Below, piece by piece: positions 34,995 to 44,925 of a stretch of 64,000 bases of DNA. The position numbers were made by a program, and so were the translations under genes. Below the pieces are notes generated by a model. The model did no database searches. It saw only the letters and a list, made by a program, of their open reading frames with translations, and was not told the DNA's origin. Source of the DNA: Drosophila pseudoobscura (lineage: Eukaryota; Arthropoda; Insecta; Diptera; Drosophilidae). The first letter of the stretch is position 1, and every line of letters starts with the position of its first letter. The stretch spans positions 25,938,001-26,002,000 of the forward strand of contig NC_046681.1 in NCBI RefSeq assembly GCF_009870125.1. The letters run 5' to 3'.

Positions 34995-35540
34995 TTGACT
35001 TCTCCAATTTCGTATGCAAATCGTCGAACGAACCAAACCGCGTTGTTAAGCGTGAAATTTGTTTTTTTTTCGCCGGTTTTTTTTTCCAGGAACTTGACAG
35101 ACACTCAAATCGAATTTTTGTCGCGTTCGGGCAAGTCATAAGAAAATATTTGAATAAAAGAAAGCGCACTCTGTTTCCTACCCTCAGACCTTTTCCACGG
35201 GGGGTGCTACCCGACGCTTGACGCTTGTTTTTCGGCACATTATGCAAAATAAACATGCAAATAAGATTTGCAGTTAATAAAATTGGCGTACAACGTTATC
35301 CGAGTCTAGTCTCCCCTCTTTCCCCCCTCTCTGTGGGCAACCCCCGCAGAACATCTTCCCGTCCATATGCCACATTGGGGAACAATTATGTGAGATTTTA
35401 ATTTTATTGCTAAACGATTTTCCGACACGGTTTGGCAGCCTAGGCAAATTTATGACAGTTCTTAAAAATGGAAAAATATATGTACAACATATACAAAATA
35501 TTGGAATGCAAAAATTGTAGCGTATCTTTTTTGGGAGGGA

Positions 35541-36150
35541 CAAGAGACAGAGGGACAGATCAGCAGTATTGGGAATGACTCACCCTTTTATGAACTTCAC
35601 TTGGAACGAGAGCACTTCACTCTCTCCTTTTCGATTCTCTTCTTCACTATTGCATCGTGGAGTGGGAAAGGGACAAAACTTGACGAATTTTCAAGCACGC
35701 ACACACACACATACATATGTATGTAGCTGGAACTCACGTGATCAAACGAAAAAAAAACGGGACAACGAAACAGTAACACATTTTAGATTTTGGCACATGA
35801 AAAAAAAGGATATATGCGAAAACATTACGTTTTTCTCTGTATAAAACACACATTTTACATGTATTTCACAAATTGTCGCACTTTTCCTTCGTCGAGCAGC
35901 ATTTATGCCGCCATTTTGCCTCTTTTGCGCCCCCGCCCTTTATTCAATACATTTTCTTGAACTAAAACATACTTTTTTTACATAATCAGCGAGTCAGCAC
36001 ACTAAACTTCACTTCACACACCTCCGCGACGTTTTTCCCGTTGAATTTTTCACCATTTTCCCCGTTTTTCTCGAATTTCAACGCGGAGCTGACTTTTAAA
36101 CGCACGCTTGGCCCGGGTGAAACAATTTGAGTGAGAGCGATGCAAATGCG
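35541..36150 (-). repeat. Left inverted arm of the foldback-like element
   Basis: Reverse complement of 37255-37895. Contains a short CA/TATG repeat (35700-35725) that also appears, expanded differently, in the right arm near 37720-37740. Confidence 0.7.
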
Positions 36151-36539
36151 TTCATTCTATGCTCTCCTACTCTTCTTCCCATTTACCCTCTCTCCTACTT
36201 TTTCACGGCTACTTTTGCTTATGCTCAACTACACTCCTTGTCTCCATCCTCTGCTACTGCAATGCGAGATCAATTAATTTCATTAAGTTTAGTAATTTCA
36301 CCATGCACCTTAACCGCGCACTGTAACTCTCTCAGCAGTCTCTCCATCTTCATCTCACTCCCACAAGGGATCCGTTAGTTTTCTTTTGAGTCTTCTATTA
36401 CGCACCGCACTGCTGAGAGCGATTGTTTGGTGAGAGAGAGAAGCACAAAGTTTTGCTATTGTACTGTGCAAAAAAGACGCGAGATGAGAGCGAGTTTCGA
36501 GCGAGTGTAATATCATCAGGAGTCTAAGCTGCTGAAGAG

Positions 36540-37080
36540 AGCGTGGGAGGAGAGATGGCAATTAGGAAGAGTCGCAGGCAAGGGCGTACCCAGGGACCAG
36601 AAGGGGCTAAGCTGTCCCCCCCTTCAGCATGCTTAGTAGTAGAAAACAAATTTGTATTTAATTTTCGCTGCATATTTAAAAAAAAGCTTTTACCGAATCA
36701 ATTTTTCCAAATACATGTAACAATCACAGGCCCCCCTCGCGGAATACTGGGTACGCCCTTGGCAGCAGAATAAGAGATCAAAGAATGAATGCATTTGCGC
36801 CGCTCTCACTTTCATTTTTTCCCTGCTCGAAGCGTGCGTTCTTAAGTCAGCTCCGCGTTTAAATTCGAGGAAATGCAGAAAATGGTGAAAATCCATCGGG
36901 AAAAACGTTGCGCAGGTGTGTGAAGTGGAGCTTAGTGTAGTGATTAAATATAAATGTAAAAAATACGTGTTTTAATGCAAGAAAATGTGTGGAATCAAGG
37001 GCGAGGTCGCAGAAGGAGGCAAAATGGCGCCAAAAATGCAGATCTACGAAGAAAAAGTGCAGCAAATTGTGATATATGTA
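36540..37080 (+). repeat. Internal third arm copy, interrupted by a small inverted-repeat element
   Basis: GAGAGCGTGGGAG...CAATTAGGAAGAG, then (after an insertion at 36579-36761) AGATCAAAGAATGAATGC, CTCCGCGTTT and GGGAAAAACGTTGCG align with the right arm. Similarity fades after about 37080 into AT-rich DNA. Confidence 0.65.
36579..36761. mobile_element. Small MITE-like insertion, 15-bp perfect terminal inverted repeats
   Basis: Starts CAAGGGCGTACCCAG and ends with its exact reverse complement CTGGGTACGCCCTTG, 183 bp in all. It interrupts the internal arm copy. The right arm (near 37270-37285) shows the uninterrupted arrangement GAAGAGGAGCAGGAGATCA. Flanks GCAG on both sides suggest a short target-site duplication, though its exact length is uncertain. 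No coding capacity. Confidence 0.65.
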
Positions 37081-37254
37081 CATATGTACATATATATCTA
37101 TTCATATTTAATATATATGTATCATAATACATATGAGATGTATACAGATGTAGATCAACATATTTTTTGCATAAATTATTTGTTATATGTGTAAAAACAA
37201 AAAATGTCTCATTTTGCGTTCTCACAAAAATGACTGACGAGAGCGTGGGAGAGA

Positions 37255-37895
37255 GAGCAATTAGGAAGAGGAGCAGGAGATCAAGAAATGAACGCATTTG
37301 CATCGCTCTCACTCAAATTTTTTCACCCGGGCCAAGCATGCGTTTGAAAGTCAGCTCCGCGTTTCGATCCGTGAAAATCGGGAAAATGGTGAAAAATCCA
37401 ACGGGAAAAACGTCGCGGAGGTGTGTGAAGTTAAGTTTAGTGTGCTGACTCGCTGATTATGTAAAAAAAGTGTGTTTAAGTGCAAGAAAATATATTGAAT
37501 AAAGGGAGGGGGCGGAAAAGAGGCAAAATGGCGGCATAAATGCAGCTCGACTAAGGAAAATTGCGGCAATTTGTGAAATACAAGTAAAATGTGTGCTATA
37601 AATGGAGGAAAACTTATAATTTTTGCATAATATATTTTTTTTCTTGTGCCAAAATCTAAAATGTGTTACTGTCTCGTTATCCCGTTTTTTTTCGTTTGAT
37701 CACATGAGTTCCAGCTACATATGCATGTGTGGGTGTGTGCGTGCTTGGAAATTCGTCAAGTTTTGTCCCTTTCCCACTCCACGATGCAATAGTGAAGAAG
37801 AGAATCGAAAAGGAGAGAGTGAAGTGCTCTCGTTCCAAGTGAAGTTTCATAAAAGGGTGAGGCATATCCCATACTGCTGATCTGACTCTCTCTTG
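37255..37895 (+). repeat. Right inverted arm of the foldback-like element
   Basis: Most complete arm copy: begins near the GAGCAGGAGATCAAGAAATGAACGC segment and ends ...CATACTGCTGATCTGACTCTCTCTTG in pieces. Mate of 35541-36150. Confidence 0.7.
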
Positions 37896-37954
37896 CTACG
37901 TGTGCCTACACGAACTGCCGCCCTCTAGTGCCTCACCTTAAATTAATATGCATA

Positions 37955-38260
37955 AAGTTTGTGCGCTCTTATTGGAAATATTGTGCGTTTCGTTTGCGGG
38001 GGCGCAGAAAAATGGAAAATGGCAACAAAAATGCAGTTGGTCGAAGTAAAAGTGCAGCAGTGTAGATAAACTTATTATTTTTGCATAATTTCTTTTTTTT
38101 CATGTGCCAAAATCGAAAATGTGTTGTGTCGCTTTTTTTTCGTTTGATGTGCGTGCTGGAAAATTCGTCAAGTTTTGTCTCTTTCCCACCACCATTACTC
38201 GTTGTAGTGGGAAGCTGTGAAGAAGAGAATCCAAAAAGATAACTGATTATATATTAATAT
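37955..38260 (+). repeat. Fourth, truncated arm copy outside the element
   Basis: Contains AAAATGGCAACAAAAATGCAG, TTTTTGCATAATTTC, GTGCCAAAATCGAAAATGTG, TTCGTCAAGTTTTGTC and GAAGAAGAGAATC in the same order as the right arm, with the middle deleted. It indicates an older or rearranged insertion next to the main element. Confidence 0.6.
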
Positions 38261-38534
38261 TAATAAACGAATGCCCAAAGTTTATGTTCTTATTGGAAAT
38301 CGTTTTGTGCTTTTCGCTAGCGGTTTCGGTGCGGTTTTGAGCATATGAGAAAAGAACAGAAAGATTATGGGTAAGTGAGAAAAGAGAATGTTTTCTCTAT
38401 TGCAAGATTGCAGCGCATGAATACATACATATAAGTATTTTCACCATGATTTGACACATTAACGAATAGTCCCAAATATTTACTGTTGTCTCAATGCCTC
38501 TTAGAGATCTATTGTTGGAATCGAATTATTTCAA

Positions 38535-38640
38535 TATTTTTATAACCGTTACTCAAAGCGTATAGGGGTCTATCTGTCCGTTTGTCCGTTTCGATGGGCG
38601 CCTAGATCTGAGAGTCTAAAAGAGCTGACCCTCATCGGGC
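38535..38640 (+). mobile_element. Fragment of a dispersed Drosophila repeat
   Basis: TAACCGTTACTCAAAGCGTATA followed by CTGTCCGTTTGTCCGTTT and CGATGGGCGCCTAGATCTGAGAG (given here in pieces) resembles a text common in dispersed Drosophila repeats, which I recall as rows of CTGTCCGT before GATGGGCGCCTAGATCTC. The exact family name is uncertain (Helitron/DINE-like is a guess). Only about 100 bp is recognisable. Confidence 0.45.
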
Positions 38641-41600
38641 AGGGTGCGCCTTCTGTAGAGTCGCGGCCGTAGCTGCGTCTCACCACGTTTCCCCCTCGTT
38701 TATTTTGCTTCTGTTGTTTCCTAGAGGACTGCCGTGAACGGAGAACAAATTTGCTTTCTCTGCTTTCGGAGTGGCTTACAAATGGCATGAAATTCATACG
38801 CCGTGCATAAGTAGCGTTAAATTGTGAGATTGTATTACATTTTTTCCCCCCTTAGACTGGATTAAGATTTTTTCGTCGTTCGTTTTTGGGGATGCTGTCT
38901 CAGACGGGGATCAGACGGACGTCAACAAATGAAAGTTGGAGCAAATCTTGGCAAGCAATGTGGGGGGGATGTCTGTCAGCAAGGGAGGGAATCTCTTGAA
39001 AAATGTTTTCTGGTTTTCAAAAGGTGTCAATAAATGGAATCAGCTATAAGCTGTATTTTTGGTAGAATTTAGGAATTAAAATTGTATAGAAAATATTCTG
39101 TGTTCCCCTCCCTTTGGTTTTCAGAAAACTTTCCCAATAAAACCTTCCGATAACTTGACCACTTGCTGTATTTGTCAAATTTATTGATAGGCCCATACAT
39201 CATACTCCCGATTGCAGACGAAACCCTGGAGAGAGCTCCCCTTCAGAGGGGGGGAGGCGAATCTCCTTTCTTCTTGTTTCATTTCACGGACAGAATGTTG
39301 AAAACTTTGATTGATGCATCGTCGATAGCAGCCGAATGAAAATTAATCAAAAATGCAAACTGTCTTGCGACAGCCACATGCCGCATGCCGCATGCCGCAC
39401 AACTTGTTCGACTTTATCTGCCCCGCCACTGCCGCCATTGCCGGCACTCCCCTCCATCCCTGGGCTGCTAATAAATTTTTATTTAAAGTTCATAAAACAA
39501 ACCGTGCAGGATAATAAATTATGAGTACGGCGGAGCCCAAGGATCCCCGAAACAGCTGCGTCCATGAAATCAACATAAAAAGTCATTTGTATTTCGTGTT
39601 TTTTTTTTTGTTCTTTGCTCCTTTGGTTTTTTGGTTTTTTGGGCTTTCCGCTGCTTTTCAGAAAAGATTTTTTCAAACAACAAATTTTAGACAGTTGCTG
39701 CGGCTTCACGCTTATTTCCGAATGCTGCCGCCGAAATTCGAGTATGCAAAGTGTGTGGCACTGCCACGGCCTCCCCGCAGACATGCCCCACCCGCCACAC
39801 GCCGTGTCTTTCTCGTAATTCGCATTCATTTATCTAAGCAGCCGTGTCTTCTTTTGTATGCCCTAACAATGGGGTGTGGGTGTTATGATCTGAAGCAGAT
39901 GGTTGGAAGCGCAAAAAAAGGGAGTATTTCCCAGCAATACAGTGTCCTGTGTCTCTAAGAGGGAATAGACAGACACCGAGGGAAAAGTTCCTGAAAACTA
40001 GACATTTCTAAAGGGTATCCAAAGAGTCGCCTTTACTTATTTTCCCATTGAGCTTGTTTCTTTTTTGTTCCGCTTACTTTTTTACGTGACTTTTGCTTGA
40101 GGAAGAAAAGAAAAGAAAAGTGGGTGTGGCAGGAGCAGTGCCGTAAAGTATTGTTGGGCTTATTAAAAAACATAATTTAAGCATTTTGTTTGTCATTTAT
40201 TATGATTATTTGTGGTAATGGAAAATGAGCAAATGATAGTCACAATTGATGTGGAATACAATACATATTACCGAGCCATATAAAACGTTTAGTTCTATGT
40301 TTATTTATATATAATTTTATATAGGATCTAACCACACAAAAAAAAAAATATCCACAAAACTTTGCTTAAGCCCATATATTTTTTTAATTTATTTTTTTTT
40401 TAAATACGCTCCATCGCGAGTCTATCTATATTCCATCTCTTCCATCTAAAAACCTTCTCTAAAAAAACCTGTACCCAAAAAACAATTCAAATCCCCCGTG
40501 AGGGCAGTCACTCAATGAGGGATTATGCTGGTCCTGCGTCTGTCTCCTCCAATAAGGCCCGAACCACCCTAGACCTAGACCTGGCCGCATCCGGAACCCT
40601 TTTTGGCGGTGACTGTGACTGTGACTGGGTGCCGCGACATGATAAATGACCGGTGTTATTCAAATTAATTGATCAAATCCGAATGTCAGACTGTGGAAAT
40701 CTGCGAGAAATTGCCAAATTACGGCATCAAATGAATTAAGTGGCGACTGCCACTCGCATGACACATGGCCCGAGCGGATGAGGATGTGGAAGTGGGTGGC
40801 GGATGGAGGATGGAGGATGGCCCTGTTGCAGAGCAGCTGGAAATTTGCATGTGTCATGCCCGAGTGTCCGAGTGTGTGACACCCCCAGCCAGCGGGGGGC
40901 CCCAACCGGATGGGCGTGTGTGTGTGTGCGTGTGTATGTGTGTCAAACGGTATAGCTTCCGGTTGAATGATTGGACAAATGAATGGCTTACAAACGGACG
41001 CATGTACGGAACGGACGCAGGATAACCGCATCCACATGGAGAGACCCCACCACCACCCCGAGGGCCACGGGCCACCCTGACCAAACACGTCGACTGTTTG
41101 CGGTCACTGTGGGCTGGAATGCCCTGGCAAGGAGTCGGGCAATTGCCCGTTGGGCATATTTTTCGGTGCAAAAATTGTGGCTCAAATTGAAATCGGAATT
41201 GCAAATTAACAGCAGCAGCAAACGATTTATTGCCTCAGATATGCCGAGGACTCTGCCACACGTACAGCAGATCTCTGTGTGTGTCTGAGGTGGAGGCGGT
41301 GGCGGAGGCGGAGGACGATTCGAGTCAGTCAGTCATTTGAGTTGGATTAATTGCACAGACTTTCGGGCAGAGAGCAGGGGAAGCGGCACAGAGAGAGAGA
41401 GAGAGAGGAGAACTGATTAATTTTCTGAGATTTTCGAATTTGAGAGACTCGGAAAAGTGGTTCGAATGATTGCAAAAAGCAATTAAACGCTTAAATTGAG
41501 TGCAAAAGGCAAAGTGATTGAATGCTCCCCAAACTCTGATGGATTTTGGTAGGAAATATGAATCTAATGGGACTCCAACGATGGGGATAGGTGATAGGTA

Positions 41601-43545
41601 GGCCATAACCGATTTAGGCGCCGTCTTGGAGGTACATGGGAGAGGTTTGCTAGAGGCTGTCTTCCTCCGAGCGGCATTGTATGACTTCTGGCTTCTTTTT
41701 GCAATGGTAATACCCACATTTTCCCACACACAGGGGCGCCCCCCCCGCCCCCGTGGCAGCAGTGACAAAGCCACTTAACACCTACTCATGTCACCCACAC
41801 AATCCGCTTAGTTTAAATACCCAAAAGGCTAAACAAAAAACCCCCGGCAGCACCCGAAAACCACCGAAAGCTCAAAGGGAAAGCGGAGTAAGGGCGAGAT
41901 TTTTTGGTGACTTTCTGCAAAATTTAACAAAAACAACAAGGGTTCTCCGCGCCCCTTTTTTGTGCGACGATTTTCTTCTTTTTTCGAGTGTCGCTGGAAA
42001 CGCTAAGGGTTTCGGGCGAGGGTCGGAACAACCACCGAAAAACTACCAACAAGGGAAGGGAGGGGAAGGGTGGGGGAGTTGGTAAAGTTTCAACTTTTGT
42101 GCCAAAATAAAACCCTTGTCGAAGGAAGCCCCCCCCGCAACCCACCCCCCGCTCTCTTTGGGGAGCAACAAGTGCACACTACGAAATGAAAATACCATTT
42201 CAATTGCCATACCAGCAAAAAGGGCAGAAAGAAAGGAGAAAGGAGTGAAATGTAGAAGAAGAAAGAGAGCTACTTGTGGGCGCCGTTGAGTGGTCTGGGG
42301 GCAGGGGTGGGAACGGAGCTCCAAGAAGGTCCCACAAGCGACACTCTAGGCTCTTGGGAACTAGTAGATGCCCTTCCCAAACTTCTAAGAGTTCGAGGCG
42401 GATAGCACAAGGATAGGACCTAAAGATAGCCCCCAAACCCAAAGACTCCTGTCCAAATTGGCCCTGACTTTCCTTCCACAAATAGTTCCTACATTTCCAT
42501 ACCTTTCAATCATCGCTGAGCCCACCACAAACTCCTCTCAATCATCATTGGACCCCACCATCCAAAGGCAGGGCATCAGGCCTGCAAAAAGAAAACTCCA
42601 GCATAAAAGGAAATCCAACAAGCGGATAATAGAAAAGCCACAGAACGTACCAGTGAGCCGGAAGTGTTTTGTGAAGTGGCTTTGACTTATGGCCAAGACA
42701 TTTCCCGAGGGCCTGCGGTCCACGATGTCAACGCAATTGGCCAGGGCTAAGCTCCTGCCTGCGGGGAGGAGGGGGTTGGCGGCCACAGCTGACCTTTCCC
42801 CTCCAATATCTGGCGGGTGATCTCTGCCATTGAAACTGTTTACCTCGGCATCAATTTCAATTTGCATGCAGGGCGGATGCGAAAAAAAACTCGAATGAAA
42901 TTCAAATTTAAAAGTGTTTATGGCAGCGAAATGTAAATTTGTATTTGCTTAAGCGCACCACGCCGCTAAATAGCAGAGGGTACACTCCCGTGCACTCGCA
43001 AAAAACCAAAAAAACCAAAAAACCAAAAAACCTTTTTCGAAAACCGAAAGCCACCCCCGGTAGACGCCAGGGGGTGGGGCTCTTGGGTTTGCTTTTCATG
43101 TGTGCTACGTCCACTTGAGTGTCAAGTGCATATCGGTATACTACCCCTCCCCCCCCCACCCTCCCACACCAACAGAGCACCCCCCTTTCCGTAGAACAAT
43201 ATGCAAATAAATTGCCATTAAATAACGTCTAAAATATTATGGTCTGCATTTGTTTTGGGCCGCCTTTTTGGCTATTTTCATTTTCGGAATATTCCTTATT
43301 TTTGCTTGGCGGCGGAGGCGGAGGCGGGGGCGGGGCCGGCCCATTTCAATAAAAACAATTAGTGACTGCAACATTTGCATTGACTGCTAACTGGCCTTTG
43401 GGTTGTTGTTGCAACTGCTGTTGCAGTTCATGAAAAACGAAAATATTTTCGGGGGGCATTCCAGGCTGCAGTTTCGAGGGGGGCTTTTTGGGGGAGTTTA
43501 AAAGATTTTTCAAGGGTAAAAGTGGTCATAATTCATATTTGAAAG
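38641..43545. other. Intergenic DNA, no supported gene
   Basis: Mixed DNA with AT-rich patches (40160-40420), GCATGCC repeats near 39375-39400, TG/GTGTGC runs near 40915-40945, GA tract at 41390-41407 and AAAAAACC repeats at 43000-43031. A short frame opening at 39521 (MSTAEPKDPRNSCVHE) has tidy codons for its first 20 residues but then runs into a T-tract; I do not call it a gene. Confidence 0.45.
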
Positions 43546-44038
43546 ATATTTCTTTAAGAAAATACCCCAAAAAATTATGTAAAAAATCCAAAGTACAAAA
43601 ATTTCTCTAGAAATCATTGAAGCCCTCGTTGAGGATATTTTTTCTGCCTTTTTTAGAATTTTCTTTTCACAAGTTTGCAAGGGCAGATCATTTCCTAAGC
43701 CTGTTAAAGAATATTCCTATTTAAGCCACAATTTCTGTATTTTTTTCAATGCTAAATCTCTTTTAGAACAGCCCCAGAACCCCATTTGGGAATCGTCTAA
43801 CCTCTAGCAAATATTTCTTTAAGAAAATACTCGGAGAATTATAAAAAAAATCCATAGAAATCTTTCAAGCCATCGTGAATGATATTTTTTCTCCCACTTT
43901 TAAGCCTTTGAAGCACCCTTTTCCAGGCCTGATAGAGGATATTTATATTTCTACCACAATTCCTGTGTGTTTTCCAACGCGAAATCTCTTTCGAAACAGC
44001 CCCAGAACCCCAATTCGGAATCCTATAACCTCTAGCAA
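43546..44038. repeat. Two-copy direct tandem repeat, period about 265 bp
   Basis: Copy 1 starts at 43546 and copy 2 at 43811, both with ATATTTCTTTAAGAAAATAC, and both end CAGCCCCAGAACCCC...CCTCTAGCAA. Copy 2 is shorter by about 35 bp. Considerable divergence implies an old duplication. Confidence 0.8.
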
Positions 44039-44652
44039 CCCCGCCAGTATTATCCAAGGACCCTGCCTGGGATCGGAGTGGAGTGGAGTGTAGGGGAGTG
44101 TAGGGCAGGGGAGTGTCGTTTTTGTGGTATTTTAATATTGTGCTGCATACTTGCAGGCGGACTGCAACGACCCAAAAAAGGAGGAGACTCCATCGCATCG
44201 TCGTCTGCAGCTGTCGTCGTCATTGGGCGCTGACAAAACATTTTGCCCGCATTTAATTAATTGTTCAATAAAATTAATAAACATTTGTGGGCCTCCGCCA
44301 GAGAGAAGTCAGAGTCCCAACGACCGCACCCCCTCCCCCCCGCCCCCCTGCGAGGGTCGAACCCGCAATGAAATTCATGACATTTTTTGCCCGACTGCAA
44401 TGCCAATGCAGTTTGTTTGTGTGTGTTTGGGGAAGCAGCCAAAGGCCCAAGGGCCACAGCCAGGACGAGGACCGACTGCAATCTGTGCAATGTTTGTGCA
44501 GGGCCCAAACCCCCCGAAACGGCGACTGCAGCGCCTGGCGAGGAGATGTGAAAAAGTCGTTTGGCGTAAAAACATTTTGTAAATTGCTTCATAAATATCA
44601 ATTTGTAAAATAATAATTGTTGGCCGGGCTTGAAGGGGGTCCCCTTTGGAGT

Positions 44653-44669
44653 GGGGGGGGGGGGGGGGG
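44653..44669. repeat. G17 homopolymer
   Basis: Seventeen consecutive guanines on plus, in a region otherwise without features. Confidence 0.8.
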
Positions 44670-44856
44670 AGTACTAAACGGCAAGGAGTTGCGGCTCTTT
44701 ATACATTTTCGGTAACCTTTAGTTTTTGGGAGAATTTCCACTATAAAAGCTTTGCCTCCGTCGGTGTTGCTGCGACTCTTGGCCAAAAGAGTAGCCCCAA
44801 ATGATGTCTGATCCATAGGCATTCCCCAGCCAGCGTCTTTTTATGTTTGCTCAACA

Positions 44857-44925
44857 ATGTGTGACGTCCTGGCCGGGCAGTACCTGGACGCGCAGGACCT
44901 CATCAACTGGCCAAGGGCCTCGTAA
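44857..44925 (+). CDS. Candidate small ORF or first coding exon, 22 codons
   Basis: ATG in a good fly context (AACAATG), then MCDVLAGQYLDAQDLINWPRAS and a TAA stop. Nearly every codon is a preferred Drosophila codon (GTC, CTG, GCC, CAG, TAC, GAC, CTC, ATC, AAC), unlike all surrounding DNA. An in-frame stop lies upstream at 44809-44811. It could be a real micropeptide, or a first coding exon that splices at the weak GTAAAA donor at 44922. No partner exon or promoter is recognised, and the product matches no family known to me. Confidence 0.35.
   Translation: MCDVLAGQYLDAQDLINWPRAS

Larger units (their letters stand above)
31691..35540. other. Intergenic DNA, no supported gene
   Basis: Holds a (TG)n run near 31897-31913, a perfect (GGGGTT)4 at 32060-32083, repeats of GGCAAGCGGCAAG near 33705-33735 and of GGAGCTGGAGAT near 33885-33920, CCCCCAA repeats at 34440-34466, and a C24 run at 34971-34994. 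A 27-codon acidic frame at 33465-33548 is noted under findings. Confidence 0.5.
35541..37895. mobile_element. Foldback-like element with ~600-bp inverted arms
   Basis: The left arm (about 35541-36150) and the right arm (about 37255-37895) are reverse complements with scattered mismatches. Both start (reading inward) near CAAGAGA...CAGATCAGCAGTAT and both carry landmarks such as TCGTCAAGTTTTGTC, AATGGCGGCATAAATGC and GCTGACTCGCTGATTATG. A third, partial arm copy lies inside at about 36540-37080 in the same orientation as the right arm. No transposase-like protein is encoded, so it is non-autonomous. I could not find a convincing target-site duplication at the ends, so the termini are approximate. 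The superfamily is not identifiable from what I see. Confidence 0.65.

Noticed and set aside
39521..39700. Frame starting MSTAEPKDPRNSCVHE
   Set aside because: Good codons for only about 20 residues, then a T-tract giving poly-Phe; no donor site of quality and no partner exon.
44333..44410. tRNA-like B box (GGTTCGACCCT on minus near 44352)
   Set aside because: A T-arm can be drawn, but there is no matching acceptor stem, anticodon arm or A box at the right distance.
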